Assembly: GCA_945900965.1 (NCBI GenBank)
Contig: CAMDKM010000041.1
Span: 1 to 32,516 of the forward strand
Length of the DNA: 32,516 nt
Source: Bordetella parapertussis
GTDB taxonomy: Bacteria > Pseudomonadota > Gammaproteobacteria > Burkholderiales > JACQAP01
Direction of reading: 5' to 3'
Below the pieces are notes generated by a model that did no database searches, was not told the origin of the DNA, and worked only from the letters and a program-made list of their open reading frames with translations. Shown here one piece after another: positions 7,348 through 17,291 of the stretch (position 1 is its first letter; every line of letters starts with the position of its first letter). A program made the translations under genes and the position numbers.

Positions 7348-10300
7348 AGCGCTTCAATCTTTCGGAATGGGCCATCGAGCACCAGTCAGTGGTGCTTTTT
7401 TTTATGTTGGCGCTGTTTGCCGCCGGGATTTATTCCTATTTCCGGCTGGGGCAGGCGGAAGATCCCGAATTCACTTTCAAGGTAATGGTGGTCCGAGCCT
7501 TCTGGCCAGGGGCGTCACCCGCGGAAATGGAGCGGCAGGTCACAGAAAGGCTGGAGAAAAAACTCCAGGAGACGCCTTATCTCGACAACGTACGCTCGTT
7601 CACCAAATCCGGAGAAACCACCATATTCGTGGCGTTAAAGGATTCCACACCGCCGCACGAAGTATCCGGAGTCTGGTACCAGGTTCGCAAGAAAATCGGC
7701 GATGTTCGGCACACCCTTCCGAGCGGGTCTTTTGGCCCGTTTTTCAATGACGAATTCGGCGACGTGTTCGGCAACATTTATGCGTTCGTGGGCGACGGAT
7801 TTTCCTATGCCGAACTCAAGAAGCAGGTGGAGGAAATCCGCAGGGAAGTGTTACGCGTACCGAACGTGGCGAAGGCCGAACTCATTGGAGATCAGGAAGA
7901 AAAAATCTTCGTGGAGATCTCCCACCGAAAGCTCGCCAATCTGGGGATCAATCCCCTGGCGATTTTCGATGTGCTGCAGACCCAGAACGCGATGACGCCC
8001 GCCGGTTCGATCGATACGCGTTCGGATCGGATGTTTATCCGCGTCTCGGGCAGCTTCGATTCGGTCGACAGTGTCCGTGAAATCGGCATTCAGGCCGAGG
8101 GCCGTCTGTTCCGTCTGGGAGATATCGCGCGGGTATATCGCGGCTATGCGGATCCGCCGTTGCAGAAGGTGCGCTACACGGGCAAGGAAGCCATTGCCCT
8201 GGCGGTGTCCATGGCCAAGGGTGGCGACATTCTGGAACTGGGCCGGGATCTGGAGAAGACTTTCTCCCGCATCAAGCGCGATCTGCCGCTCGGTATCGAA
8301 ATGCACCAGTACTCGGACCAGCCGCAGGTCGTGAAGCGATCGGTGGATGAATTCATGTCCACGCTGCTGGAAGCCGTGGTGATCGTGCTGGCAGTGAGTT
8401 TTTTCAGTCTTGGATTCCGCACCGGATTGGTGGTGGCGCTGTCGATACCGCTGGTGCTGGCGGTCACCTTTCTGGCGATGCGTCTGTATGGCATCGACTT
8501 GCAACGCATTTCGCTCGGTGCACTGATTATTTCTCTGGGCCTGCTGGTGGACGATGCCATCATTTCCGTCGAAATGATGGCGACCAAAATGGAGCAAGGC
8601 ATGGAACGCGCCAAAGCGGCCAGCTTTGCCTATAGCTCTACCGCGTTTCCAATGCTCACCGGAACCCTGATTACGGCGGCTGGATTTATGCCGGTGGGTT
8701 TCGCCAAGTCATCGGCGGGTGAATACACGTTTTCGATTTTTGCGGTGGTTACCATTGCGCTTGTGGTGTCCTGGGTGGTGGCTGTGTTGTTTACGCCATA
8801 CCTTGGCTACAAACTGCTGCCGGATTACCCATCCAAATCCGGTCATGAGCATGATGTTTACCAGGGGCGCTTTTACCGGAAATTTCGCTCGCTGGTGACC
8901 TGGTGCGTCACCTGGCGCAAGACCGTGATTTTGATCACGGTGTCGATGTTCGCGCTATCGATATTCGGTTTCCGGTTCGTGCAACAGCAGTTTTTCCCCT
9001 CGTCCAACCGGCCGGAACTGGTGGTGGATCTTTGGTTGCCACAAGGCAGTTCATTCATGGCGACCGAAACGCAGGTCAAGCGTCTGGAAGAGAAACTGAA
9101 AAGTGATCCCAACGTGGTGAACTTCGTGGCCTACGTTGGCAACGGCAGTCCGCGCTTCTATCTTCCGCTTGACCAGCAGTTGGCCCATGTGAATTTTGCA
9201 CAATTTGTGATTGTCACGCGCGATAATAAATCGCGGGAGGTGGTGTTTGCCAAACTCGAACGCGTCCTCGGCGAAGAATTCACGATGTTGCGCGGGCGGG
9301 TAAATCGACTGGAAAACGGCCCGCCGGTGGGATACCCGGTGCAATTTCGCATTATGGGCGACGATATTGCGACGCTGCGCAAAATTGCGGGCAGCGTGGC
9401 AGAGCGCATGCGGGCGGACCCGAATACCCAGAATGTGCATGTGGACTGGAATGAACAGGTCAAAACCGTGCGCCTCGAGATCGACCAGAACAAGGCACGC
9501 GTCATCGGCGTTAATTCTCAAGCCTTGTCTACCTTGCTCAATTCGGTACTGGCCGGATTCAGCATTACCCACTACCGGGAACGCGATGAGTTGATCGAAG
9601 TGCTGGCCCGCGCAGAGGCCGGCGAGCGGTTGGACCCGGGGCATCTGGCCGAAATCAATGTTCCGACGCAATCGGGCAAATGGATACCTCTGGCGCAGAT
9701 TGCCCACATTGAATACGGTTTCGAAGAAGGCATCGTCTGGCGGCGCAACCGGCAGCCGAGTGTCACCGTGCGGGCGGATATTCGCGGCGACGTACAGGCG
9801 CCGGTGGTGTCCAATCGCATTGACCCGGGACTAGACAAGTTGCGCGAGTCGCTGCCGCCAAATTACCGAATCGAGATGGCGGGAGCGATCGAGGAAAGTG
9901 CCAAGGGCGAGCAATCCATCATCGCTGTCATGCCGGTGATGCTGATTTTTGTGTTGACCTTGCTGATGATTCAATTGCAGAGTTTCCAGAAGACGCTGAT
10001 GGTGCTGCTTACCGCGCCTCTCGGGCTGATCGGTGTGGCGTTTATCCTGCTCACCTGGAACGTGCCCTTCGGGTTCGTTGCCAACCTCGGGGTGATCGCG
10101 TTGTTCGGCATGATCATGCGCAATTCCGTGATCCTGGTGGATCAAATCGAGCAGGATATCCAGTCCGGGCAATCCCAATGGCAGGCCATTGTGGAAGCCA
10201 CCGTGCGCCGTTTCCGGCCCATCGTACTGACCGCTCTTGCTGCGGTGCTGGCGATGATTCCGCTCTCGCGCAGCACGTTTTGGGGGCCGATGGCGGTGGC

Positions 10301-10394
10301 GATCATGGGGGGCTTGGTGTCCGCAACGGTTTTGACCTTGTTATTTGTTCCCGCGCTTTATGCCGCATGGTTCCGGGTGAAGAAGGTGGATTGA
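7344..10394 (+). CDS. RND-family multidrug efflux permease
   Basis: An inner-membrane proton-driven exporter of 1016 aa, in the usual range for HAE1-type RND pumps. TM1 is at the N-terminus (VVLFFMLALFAAGIYSYF), and two groups of six membrane segments flank two large periplasmic loops. TM4 has the proton-relay pair in LGLLVDDAI (Asp403-Asp404, equivalent to AcrB Asp407-Asp408). In TM10 the position equivalent to AcrB Lys940 appears to be Arg926 (MIMRNSVIL). The gene starts with GTG, overlapping the adaptor stop. The N-terminal region (AEDPEFTFKVMVVRAFWPGA) is like the TriC/VexK-type branch, which fits an operon with two adaptors. Substrates are unknown; biocides, dyes or solvents are possible. 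Confidence 0.94.
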   Translation: MKRFNLSEWAIEHQSVVLFFMLALFAAGIYSYFRLGQAEDPEFTFKVMVVRAFWPGASPAEMERQVTERLEKKLQETPYLDNVRSFTKSGETTIFVALKDSTPPHEVSGVWYQVRKKIGDVRHTLPSGSFGPFFNDEFGDVFGNIYAFVGDGFSYAELKKQVEEIRREVLRVPNVAKAELIGDQEEKIFVEISHRKLANLGINPLAIFDVLQTQNAMTPAGSIDTRSDRMFIRVSGSFDSVDSVREIGIQAEGRLFRLGDIARVYRGYADPPLQKVRYTGKEAIALAVSMAKGGDILELGRDLEKTFSRIKRDLPLGIEMHQYSDQPQVVKRSVDEFMSTLLEAVVIVLAVSFFSLGFRTGLVVALSIPLVLAVTFLAMRLYGIDLQRISLGALIISLGLLVDDAIISVEMMATKMEQGMERAKAASFAYSSTAFPMLTGTLITAAGFMPVGFAKSSAGEYTFSIFAVVTIALVVSWVVAVLFTPYLGYKLLPDYPSKSGHEHDVYQGRFYRKFRSLVTWCVTWRKTVILITVSMFALSIFGFRFVQQQFFPSSNRPELVVDLWLPQGSSFMATETQVKRLEEKLKSDPNVVNFVAYVGNGSPRFYLPLDQQLAHVNFAQFVIVTRDNKSREVVFAKLERVLGEEFTMLRGRVNRLENGPPVGYPVQFRIMGDDIATLRKIAGSVAERMRADPNTQNVHVDWNEQVKTVRLEIDQNKARVIGVNSQALSTLLNSVLAGFSITHYRERDELIEVLARAEAGERLDPGHLAEINVPTQSGKWIPLAQIAHIEYGFEEGIVWRRNRQPSVTVRADIRGDVQAPVVSNRIDPGLDKLRESLPPNYRIEMAGAIEESAKGEQSIIAVMPVMLIFVLTLLMIQLQSFQKTLMVLLTAPLGLIGVAFILLTWNVPFGFVANLGVIALFGMIMRNSVILVDQIEQDIQSGQSQWQAIVEATVRRFRPIVLTALAAVLAMIPLSRSTFWGPMAVAIMGGLVSATVLTLLFVPALYAAWFRVKKVD

Positions 10395-10435
10395 ATCCGG
10401 CACCAGTTTTGATGTCCGGCCTTCGAAATCTATCT

Positions 10436-10448
10436 CGTACAATGTACG
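10436..10448. promoter_or_regulatory. 13-bp palindrome at the ggt start
   Basis: CGTACA-A-TGTACG is a perfect dyad ending one base before the ggt ATG (10450). It contains TACAAT (10438-10443), a good -10 match, but no matching -35 was found. It could be an operator, or the -10 of a nearly leaderless transcript. It may equally be coincidence. Confidence 0.3.
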
Positions 10449-10449
10449 C

Positions 10450-12135
10450 ATGAAATTCAATCTGTTTTCGACCAAAGCCCGCTGCTGGGTTCTCGCGCTG
10501 TTTATTTCCGTGGCCGGGCGCCACGCGCTGGCTCTGGAGTGCGGCATTGCCTCGGCGCATCCGCTGGCGACCCGGGCAGGCTGCGAAATTCTGGCATCCG
10601 GTGGCAATGCGTTTGATGCCGCGGTGGGAGTGGCGGCGGCGCTGGCGGTGGTGGAGCCCTTCGCCTCGGGGCTCGGCGGTGGCGGATTTTTCCTGCTGCA
10701 TCGAGCCGCCGACAGCAAAGATGTTTTTGTCGATGCGCGCGAGACGGCGCCTCAGCGCGCGAATGCGGCATTTTTCACCGATGAAAAAGGCGAAGCCAGA
10801 CAGAAAGCGTCGCTTGACGGGGCGAGCGCGGCGGGCATTCCGGGCGAGCCGGCAGCGTTGGATTGGCTGGCAAAAGGTTATGGAAAATTGCCGCTTGGGA
10901 TTTCCCTGCTCCCGGCAATTGGTCTGGCCGAACAGGGTTTCGAGGCCGATAGCCGTTATGCCTGGGCAGCAAAGTATCGGGAAGCGCAACTGCAATCGGA
11001 TGCGAGAGCAAGACGCGCCTTTCTCAACGATGGCGCGGCGGTTGCGCCCGGTTTCCGGGTCATTCAGCCGGAGTTGGCAATGACCTTGCGGACTTTGGCC
11101 AAAGCGGGAGCGGAGGGGTTTTACAAGGGAGCGCTTGCCCGGGAGATGGTAAAAGCGGTACAGGCGGCAGGCGGCCTATGGGAGCTCGCCGATCTGGAAG
11201 CTTATCGAGTGGTCGAGCGTGAGCCCTTGAAATTCCGTTATCGGGACGCTTCGATTACCACCGCGCCTCTGCCGTCTTCCGGGGGACTGGTCCTGGCCCA
11301 GTGCCTGTTCATTCTGGAGTCCCGGAAAATGGCGGAATTGACCGACATCGAGCGGGTGCATTGGATGGTGGAAGCCATGCGACGCGGTTATCACGACCGG
11401 GCGCGTTACATGGGGGACCCGGATTTCGTAACGGTTCCGGTAGAGCGACTCCTGTCGAGACGCTACGCGTCGGCGCGCGGATCGTCGATCCGAAGCGAGC
11501 GGGCGACACCCAGCAGCACGCTGGACGAACTGAGTGCCGCCATGTCGGAAGGTACAGATACGACGCATTTTTCGGTTATCGACGCGGACGGCAACCGGGT
11601 CGCGGCAACCTTATCGGTCAATGGACCATTTGGCGCCGGATTCATTGCCGGCGATACCGGTGTTCTGCTCAACAACCACATGAACGATTTCGTGCTGCTG
11701 GACAAGGCGCCCAACCAGTATCGCCTGACCGGCGGGGCGGCCAACCGCATCGAGCCCGGCAAACGTCCGTTGTCTTCGATGTCGCCGACTTTTGTGGAAA
11801 ACGAGCGTGGGGTATTGGTCCTGGGTACGCCGGGCGGGTCGCGTATCATTTCGATGGTGCTGCAGGCCATTGTTGGTTACGTGGATGGCTTGAGCCCCGC
11901 GCTGGAACAATTGGTGAGTGCGCCACGTTATCACCACCAGTATCTGCCGGACAGGATCGAGTACGAACCCGGAGGTTATGGCGAAAAATGGGTGGCGGAT
12001 TTGCAGGCGCGCGGGCATGTGCTTGAAGCCGGACGGCGCAAGTGGGGTAACATGCAAATTGTCCATCGCGACAAGAAGAATGGACGGATGACAATCGCCA
12101 ACGACCCTCGAGGCTTGGCCGGGGTGTTGTTCTGA
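10450..12135 (+). CDS. ggt: gamma-glutamyltransferase (gamma-glutamyltranspeptidase)
   Basis: A periplasmic N-terminal nucleophile hydrolase that cleaves or transfers the gamma-glutamyl group of glutathione. A signal peptide (about residues 1-28) precedes the large-subunit start [38 protein letters not shown] and [11 protein letters not shown] are family signatures. The autocleavage and catalytic Thr is in [14 protein letters not shown] (Thr371), and [10 protein letters not shown] supplies the Ser-Ser region near the oxyanion hole; GTPGGSRI is also conserved. At 561 aa the length is normal. It starts 55 bp after the RND pump gene on the same strand, so read-through is possible, but the function is not obviously linked. 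No convincing Shine-Dalgarno is visible. Confidence 0.94.
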   Translation: MKFNLFSTKARCWVLALFISVAGRHALALECGIASAHPLATRAGCEILASGGNAFDAAVGVAAALAVVEPFASGLGGGGFFLLHRAADSKDVFVDARETAPQRANAAFFTDEKGEARQKASLDGASAAGIPGEPAALDWLAKGYGKLPLGISLLPAIGLAEQGFEADSRYAWAAKYREAQLQSDARARRAFLNDGAAVAPGFRVIQPELAMTLRTLAKAGAEGFYKGALAREMVKAVQAAGGLWELADLEAYRVVEREPLKFRYRDASITTAPLPSSGGLVLAQCLFILESRKMAELTDIERVHWMVEAMRRGYHDRARYMGDPDFVTVPVERLLSRRYASARGSSIRSERATPSSTLDELSAAMSEGTDTTHFSVIDADGNRVAATLSVNGPFGAGFIAGDTGVLLNNHMNDFVLLDKAPNQYRLTGGAANRIEPGKRPLSSMSPTFVENERGVLVLGTPGGSRIISMVLQAIVGYVDGLSPALEQLVSAPRYHHQYLPDRIEYEPGGYGEKWVADLQARGHVLEAGRRKWGNMQIVHRDKKNGRMTIANDPRGLAGVLF

Positions 12136-12175
12136 TAAAGGGTTGGCGGCACGGTTAGAAACAAGTAAGGGGGCC

Positions 12176-13144
12176 ATGAAAACGACATTTCTGGATTTTG
12201 AACAACCGATCGCGGATCTCGAGACCAAAATCGAGGAATTGCGATATGTGCAGGACGACTCCGCCGTGGATATTTCGGAAGAGATTTCGCGGCTGCAGAA
12301 GAAAAGCGGCACCCTGACCCGCGACATCTATTCCAAGCTTTCCGCCTGGCAAATCTCGCAAGTGGCGCGTCATCCTCAGCGCCCCTATTCACTGGATTAT
12401 TTTCACACGCTGTTCGGCGATTTCGAGGAATTGCATGGTGACCGGAATTTTGCGGAAGACCCGTCCATCGTAGGTGGTCTGGCACGCTTTGGAAACCAGA
12501 CCGTCATGGTCATCGGTACTCAGAAGGGGCGCGACACCAAGGACAAGTTGTTTCGCAATTTCGGCATGCCCAAGCCGGAAGGTTATCGAAAGGCGCTGCG
12601 ATTGATGAAACTCGCCGAGAAATTTGCGATTCCCGTGCTGACGTTCATCGATACGCCAGGCGCTTACCCGGGAGTTGGGGCGGAAGAGCGCGGGCAATCC
12701 GAAGCAATCGGCCGCAATTTGTTTGCCTTGTCCGAGCTGCGGGTGCCCGTGGTGGTCACCATTATCGGAGAAGGTGGATCCGGCGGCGCGCTGGCGATCG
12801 CCGTGGGAGACGTGACCTTGATGCTGCAATATTCCATCTACTCCGTCATTTCTCCTGAAGGTTGTGCGTCGATTCTTTGGAAAAGCGCCGACAAGGCGTC
12901 GGATGCCGCCGAGACCCTGGGTATTACAGCCAATCGACTCAAGACGCTGGGCTTGGTGGATCAGATCATCCCCGAACCGCTGGGCGGAGCACATCGCGAT
13001 CCGGCCGCTATGGGGCAAAGCTTGCGAAAGTCCCTGCAAGAGGCGCTGTCCGCGCTGCAGGACCAGTCTATCGAGCAATTGCTTGAAGCTCGATTCAAGC
13101 GACTTATGGCCTACGGGAAATTCAAGGAAAACACGACTCGCTGA
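12176..13144 (+). CDS. accA: acetyl-CoA carboxylase carboxyltransferase subunit alpha
   Basis: Together with AccD, transfers carboxyl from biotin-BCCP to acetyl-CoA, the first step of fatty acid synthesis; cytoplasmic. The product is ~322 aa (E. coli 319). Family signatures seen: [20 protein letters not shown] at the start, [64 protein letters not shown] and [13 protein letters not shown] chose ATG 12176 because AAGGGGG lies just upstream and the protein then starts as in homologues; an earlier in-frame start at 12143 adds non-homologous residues. It is followed by a strong intrinsic terminator. tilS next door is the common proteobacterial arrangement. Confidence 0.97.
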   Translation: MKTTFLDFEQPIADLETKIEELRYVQDDSAVDISEEISRLQKKSGTLTRDIYSKLSAWQISQVARHPQRPYSLDYFHTLFGDFEELHGDRNFAEDPSIVGGLARFGNQTVMVIGTQKGRDTKDKLFRNFGMPKPEGYRKALRLMKLAEKFAIPVLTFIDTPGAYPGVGAEERGQSEAIGRNLFALSELRVPVVVTIIGEGGSGGALAIAVGDVTLMLQYSIYSVISPEGCASILWKSADKASDAAETLGITANRLKTLGLVDQIIPEPLGGAHRDPAAMGQSLRKSLQEALSALQDQSIEQLLEARFKRLMAYGKFKENTTR

Positions 13145-13173
13145 CCAATGCGCTCTGGCGGTCGAAGAAAATC

Positions 13174-13205
13174 GATACCCCGCCGTAGCGGGGTATCTCG
13201 TTTTT
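13174..13205 (+). terminator. rho-independent terminator after accA
   Basis: A perfect 10-bp stem (GATACCCCGC at 13174-13183 and GCGGGGTATC at 13188-13197) with a CGTA loop is followed by TCGTTTTT. It starts 29 nt after the accA stop and would end the accA transcript. Confidence 0.93.
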
Positions 13206-13243
13206 GGCAACCCATCTGCGCGTCCAAATGAATCCAAAAATCT

Positions 13244-13390
13244 CACCACAGAGACACGGAGACACAGAGAACAACGGTATTTCAACCAGTTGCCATGCCA
13301 ACCGTACTTACGGTTCTGGTGAGTACGGGCGTGGACAGCAGAAGGGACGGCAGAAGTCGGTTTTGCTCTATGTTCTCGGTGTCTGTGGTG
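13244..13390 (+). repeat. MITE-like element, copy A
   Basis: A ~147-bp unit with terminal inverted repeats: CACCACAGAGACACGGAGAC at the left end and a decayed reverse complement (TGTTCTCGGTGTCTGTGGTG, 13371-13390) at the right. Its first ~86 bp match the reverse complement of copy B at roughly 80% identity by eye. It has no coding capacity. It sits in the accA-tilS gap. Confidence 0.75.
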
Positions 13391-13419
13391 CAATAGTTTT
13401 TATGCCAGAAAAGCAGTTG

Positions 13420-13556
13420 AACCACTGAGCACAGAGAGCACCGGGAAAAAAGCTAATTGTTGCGTCTTCCGGTGCACTCACCAAGATGGTAAACACTGCT
13501 GGCATGACAACTGATTGATATATTGTTCTTCTCAGTGTCTCTGTGCCTCTGTGGTG
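13420..13556 (-). repeat. MITE-like element, copy B (inverted relative to A)
   Basis: A ~137-bp unit bounded by ACCACTGAGCACAGAGAGCA (from 13421) and TCTCTGTGCCTCTGTGGTG (ending 13556). The reverse complement of 13469-13556 aligns along its whole length with 13244-13329 of copy A, including the shared blocks CAGTTG.CATGCCA and TGGTGAGT. The two copies are separated by ~29 bp and could fold into a long hairpin. The right end stops 20 bp before the tilS ATG, so any tilS promoter would lie inside or across this element. Confidence 0.75.
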
Positions 13557-13575
13557 CGGTATTTAGGTTTATCAG

Positions 13576-14925
13576 ATGAACGATCCGTTGTCCGAAGTGG
13601 TGGGAAAAGTCCTGAAGGAAGTTGGCCTTCACGGTGGAACCATTGCCTTGGGTTTGAGCGGCGGCATGGATTCCGTTGTGCTGCTCGATGTACTTGATCG
13701 CTTGCGGGCCACGGGCGATTTTCGGCTGCGCGCGGTTCATGTCAATCACCAAATCAGTGTTCATTCCGGAGCCTGGGAAGAATTCTGCGGATCCCTGTGC
13801 CGGGACAGGCAGGTAGATTTCGAGGCGCATCGTGTCAGGGTTATTGCGGCGGGGGAGGGGATCGAAGCAGCAGCCCGCCGATTGCGTTACGAAGTGTTGG
13901 AAGGTATCGCCTGCGATGCCATTGCGCTCGCGCATCACGCCGATGATCAAGTCGAAACATTCCTGCTGCAGTTGCTTCGAGGCGCCGGGCCCAAAGGCCT
14001 GGCGGCCATGCCGGTAGCGCGCCCTTTGCGCGAGGCTTCGATCGCAGGCAAGGCGCAGTGGCTGCTCAGGCCGCTGCTCGATGTTTCCAGAGCCCAAATC
14101 AGGAGCTATGCGGCGCTACGTCAACTAAGCTGGGTCGAGGACGACAGCAACAGCGATGCCCGCTACGATCGGAACTTCGTGCGTATTGAAATTCTGCCGC
14201 GGCTGGAAACCCGCTTTCCCGCCTATCGCGAGACTCTGACTCGTAGCGCGCGCAACCTGGCGGACTACGCCCGCGTTGCGGAAGCCATGGCGTTCGTCGA
14301 TGCGGGGGAGGCGAAAAACGGTGCGATCCCGGTTGACAGGCTGAGGAGCCTTCCAGATGCACGCGCGCTGAATCTGCTGAGACATCTATTCGATTCGCAA
14401 CATCTCAGCATGCCGCCGCGGGTGAGGCTGGAAGAGGCATTGCGTCAGTGCCGCGAGGCAGCGCGGGATGCCAGCGTGAGGGTGGAATTTGACGATCATG
14501 TTCTGCGCTGTCATCGCGGCTTGGTAGAGTTGCTTGCACAGAATGCGGAGATGCCTGTGGACTGGCACTCTGCCTGGGATGGCCAGCAGTTGTTGGCTTT
14601 GCCGGGCGGCTTGGGTCGGCTAAGCGCCCGAACGGCGATCGGTGATGGAATCGCCTTGCGGCATTTCAAAGCACAAGCGGCAACGGTGCGTGGCCGTACC
14701 GGAGGCGAACGCATGCAATCGGCCCACAATCGCCCAAGCCGCACCCTCAAGAATCTGTTTCAGGAGCACGCAATTCCACCCTGGGAGAGGCAGCAGATGC
14801 CGCTGGTTTTTTTTGGCGAACGACTGGCGTGGGTGCCCGGCATCGGGGTGGCCATCGAGTTTCGAGCAGCCGGTGGCGAAGTGGGGGTGACGCCGGAATG
14901 GCAGGAGGTGGAAGAACAGCCATGA
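13576..14925 (+). CDS. tilS: tRNA(Ile)-lysidine synthetase TilS
   Basis: Converts C34 of the CAU-anticodon tRNA-Ile to lysidine using ATP and lysine, which changes decoding from AUG to AUA; essential and cytoplasmic. The N-terminal PP-loop ATPase has SGGMDS (residues 28-33), VHVNHQIS, and the catalytic/tRNA-binding AHHADDQVETFLLQLLRGAG. A TilS substrate-binding middle domain and a C-terminal TilS_C domain follow (AHNRPSRTLKNLFQEHAIPP). The length of 449 aa is normal. It begins 20 bp after the MITE-like pair and has only a weak ribosome-binding site (TAGGTTT). Confidence 0.95.
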   Translation: MNDPLSEVVGKVLKEVGLHGGTIALGLSGGMDSVVLLDVLDRLRATGDFRLRAVHVNHQISVHSGAWEEFCGSLCRDRQVDFEAHRVRVIAAGEGIEAAARRLRYEVLEGIACDAIALAHHADDQVETFLLQLLRGAGPKGLAAMPVARPLREASIAGKAQWLLRPLLDVSRAQIRSYAALRQLSWVEDDSNSDARYDRNFVRIEILPRLETRFPAYRETLTRSARNLADYARVAEAMAFVDAGEAKNGAIPVDRLRSLPDARALNLLRHLFDSQHLSMPPRVRLEEALRQCREAARDASVRVEFDDHVLRCHRGLVELLAQNAEMPVDWHSAWDGQQLLALPGGLGRLSARTAIGDGIALRHFKAQAATVRGRTGGERMQSAHNRPSRTLKNLFQEHAIPPWERQQMPLVFFGERLAWVPGIGVAIEFRAAGGEVGVTPEWQEVEEQP

Positions 14926-14969
14926 CGCTGCGGATTCGGATGTAAAGCCTGTCATTGCCTCTGGGCTCA

Positions 14970-14978
14970 TGCTATCCT
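14970..14978 (+). promoter_or_regulatory. possible extended -10 promoter for ndk
   Basis: TGCTATCCT is an extended -10 match (TGn then TATCCT) about 42 nt upstream of the ndk ATG. No good -35 was seen. It lies in the 94-bp tilS-ndk gap, which also carries the strong Shine-Dalgarno CCGGAGAAA near 15007-15015. Confidence 0.3.
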
Positions 14979-15019
14979 TATGAATTGTATTTAAAAAACA
15001 TAACCTCCGGAGAAATTTA

Positions 15020-15445
15020 ATGGCTGTTGAACGTACCCTGTCGATTATCAAACCAGACGCGGTCGCCAAGAACGTGATTGGGCAAATATATTCCCGCTTC
15101 GAAAATGCGGGATTAAAGATTATTGCCGCAAAGATGCTGCATCTGTCGCCGGCACAGGCCGAGGGATTTTATGCCGTGCACAGGCAGCGTCCTTTTTTCA
15201 GGGATCTGGTGAACTTCATGATATCCGGGCCGATCATGGTCCAGGTGCTGGAAGGCGATAGTGCCATCCAGAAGAATCGCGACCTGATGGGGGCCACGGA
15301 TCCGAAAAAGGCCGCAAAGGGCAGCATCCGCGCGGATTTTGCCGACAGCATCGATGCCAACGCGGTGCATGGTTCCGATGGCTCCGACACGGCAGCGGCC
15401 GAAATCGCCTATTTTTTCCCCTCCATGGGAATTTTCCCGCGGTGA
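15020..15445 (+). CDS. ndk: nucleoside diphosphate kinase
   Basis: Transfers phosphate from NTPs to NDPs through a phospho-histidine, balancing nucleotide pools; cytoplasmic. At 141 aa it is the standard size. The active-site His117 lies in NAVHGSDG, and [25 protein letters not shown] and [18 protein letters not shown] are signature segments. The Shine-Dalgarno GGAG sits about 10 nt before the ATG. Its stop overlaps the rlmN GTG (GTGA), so it heads the ndk-rlmN-pilW-rodZ-ispG run. Confidence 0.98.
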   Translation: MAVERTLSIIKPDAVAKNVIGQIYSRFENAGLKIIAAKMLHLSPAQAEGFYAVHRQRPFFRDLVNFMISGPIMVQVLEGDSAIQKNRDLMGATDPKKAAKGSIRADFADSIDANAVHGSDGSDTAAAEIAYFFPSMGIFPR

Positions 15446-16530
15446 CAGCCGTAAATCTTCTCGACTTCGATGGGAAAGGACTTGCCGATTTTTTTCTGAA
15501 TATCGGCGAGAAACCGTTTCGCGCCAAGCAGGTGATGCGCTGGATTCACCGCTTTGGCGTGGCCGACTTTGAGCAGATGAGCGATCTGTCGCGCAGTCTT
15601 CGAGACAAGCTGGGTGCCGTGGCAAACGTGACGGCGCCGGGGTTGATGGGGGAATCGCAGGCAGCGGATGGCACTTGCAAATGGCTCTTGTCGGCAGGTA
15701 CCGGCAACGGTATCGAAACCGTCTACATCCCGGAAACTCACCGCGGCACACTGTGTATCTCCTCGCAGGTCGGTTGTGCGCTCGAGTGCGCGTTTTGCTC
15801 GACGGGACGTCAGGGCTTCAACCGCAATCTTTCGGTGGCCGAGATCATCGGGCAATTATGGTGGGCCAGTCGTGCGCTGAGCACCGGAACCGCCGGCGAA
15901 CGTGCCATCAGCAATGTCGTCATGATGGGCATGGGCGAGCCACTTGCCAATTTCGATAACGTGGTGTCGGCGATGCGAATCATGCTCGACGACTACGGGT
16001 ACGGATTGTCTCGACGCAGAGTAACCTTGTCGACCTCGGGTCTGGTGCCGGCCATGGACCGACTGGCGGAGCAATTGCCGGTGGCACTGGCGGTCTCGCT
16101 GCATGCGCCCGAAGATGAACTGCGCAATCGGTTGGTGCCGATCAATCGCAAATATCCGCTGGACGAACTGATGGCGGCCTGCAAGCGTTACGTGAAAGTC
16201 GCGCCACGCGATTTTGTGACGTTCGAATATGTCATGCTCGAGGGCGTGAACGACAGCGTCGAGCAGGCTCGACAACTGGTCAAACGGGTCAAGGGCGTGC
16301 CATGCAAATTCAACTTGATACCGTTTAACCCGTTTCCGGATTCCGGATTTGAGCGTTCCTCGCCGCAACGAATCGCAGCGTTTCGCGATGAGCTTATGCA
16401 GTCCGGACTGGTGACCACCACCCGAAGAACCCGGGGCGGCGATATCGATGGCGCCTGCGGACAACTTGCCGGCCAGGTTCAGGATCGCACCCGGCGCCGG
16501 CAGCGCCGACTGATGGAAGCCCCGGCATGA
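15442..16530 (+). CDS. rlmN: dual-specificity RNA methyltransferase RlmN
   Basis: A radical SAM enzyme that methylates C2 of A2503 in 23S rRNA and A37 of some tRNAs. The 4Fe-4S motif is CALECAFC (Cys112, 116, 119). The preceding Cys105 ([10 protein letters not shown]) and the methyl-carrying Cys339 (DIDGACGQL) match the conserved E. coli Cys118 and Cys355. [23 protein letters not shown] and [11 protein letters not shown] are further signatures. It starts at GTG 15442 inside the ndk stop; 362 aa. The stop overlaps the pilW start (ATGA). Confidence 0.97.
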   Translation: MTAVNLLDFDGKGLADFFLNIGEKPFRAKQVMRWIHRFGVADFEQMSDLSRSLRDKLGAVANVTAPGLMGESQAADGTCKWLLSAGTGNGIETVYIPETHRGTLCISSQVGCALECAFCSTGRQGFNRNLSVAEIIGQLWWASRALSTGTAGERAISNVVMMGMGEPLANFDNVVSAMRIMLDDYGYGLSRRRVTLSTSGLVPAMDRLAEQLPVALAVSLHAPEDELRNRLVPINRKYPLDELMAACKRYVKVAPRDFVTFEYVMLEGVNDSVEQARQLVKRVKGVPCKFNLIPFNPFPDSGFERSSPQRIAAFRDELMQSGLVTTTRRTRGGDIDGACGQLAGQVQDRTRRRQRRLMEAPA

Positions 16531-17291
16531 GCAGAATTGTTTTGAGCGCTCTTGGACTCGTGCTACTCGTCGGCTGCGTCAGCCAGCAGGCAAAACTGGA
16601 CGCGATCGATGCCAAGACGGATGCCCAGAGTCGTGCGCGCGCTCATACCGAACTTGGAGTTGCCTACTTCGATAGCCAGCAATACGGGGTTGCGCGCGAG
16701 GAACTGAAGATTGCCATTGAGTCGGACCCGAAGCATGCTCCCGCGTACAACTACCTTGGGCTGGTACATATGGCGCTTAATGAGGGTGCGGAAGCCGAAC
16801 AAGCATTTCGACAGGCGCTGAGAATCGATCCGGAAGATTCCGCGACCAATAACAATTACGGCATGTACCTTTGTATGAAAAAAGGCGACAAGGCCGGCTT
16901 AAAGCATTTCATGACCGCTTTGCAGAATCCCTTGTACGCCGCACCGCAAGTCGCCTATGCCAACGCGGGAATTTGCGCCCGCACGCTGGGCGATGAGGTC
17001 AAGGCCGAAGAGTGGTTGCGCAAGGCCTTGAGCCTGCAACCCGATCAACCCCAGGCGCTTTATCATCTGGCCGACCTGTCGTTCCAGCGCGGCGAATTGG
17101 GCAATGCGCGCAGCCTGATCACGCGACATTTGCAGAAAACCGTCCCGGCGGCCGAAGCGCTCTGGCTGGCCGCGCGGATAGAACATCAAACGGGCGACCG
17201 TAATGCGTTGGCCAGCTACGGCGTCCTGTTAAACAACCGGTATCCGGGGTCGCCACAGACCCGGGCATTCAACGAAGGACGATTTCAGTGA
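16527..17291 (+). CDS. pilW: type IV pilus biogenesis/stability lipoprotein PilW (PilF)
   Basis: An outer-membrane lipoprotein pilotin needed for PilQ secretin assembly and pilus stability. The signal peptide ends in the lipobox LVGC (Cys ~17). The rest is tetratricopeptide repeats: [40 protein letters not shown] and [20 protein letters not shown] are three successive units, with more to about residue 230. The order rlmN-pilW-rodZ is the usual one in Beta- and Gammaproteobacteria and supports the call over a generic TPR protein. It is translationally coupled to both neighbours (ATGA and GTGA overlaps). Confidence 0.92.
   Translation: MSRIVLSALGLVLLVGCVSQQAKLDAIDAKTDAQSRARAHTELGVAYFDSQQYGVAREELKIAIESDPKHAPAYNYLGLVHMALNEGAEAEQAFRQALRIDPEDSATNNNYGMYLCMKKGDKAGLKHFMTALQNPLYAAPQVAYANAGICARTLGDEVKAEEWLRKALSLQPDQPQALYHLADLSFQRGELGNARSLITRHLQKTVPAAEALWLAARIEHQTGDRNALASYGVLLNNRYPGSPQTRAFNEGRFQ

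Noticed and set aside
13145-13575. CRISPR-like reading of the repeated CACAGAGACAC motifs between accA and tilS.
   Set aside because: The copies are inverted as well as direct, unevenly spaced and divergent, and no cas genes are near; the paired MITE-like explanation fits better.
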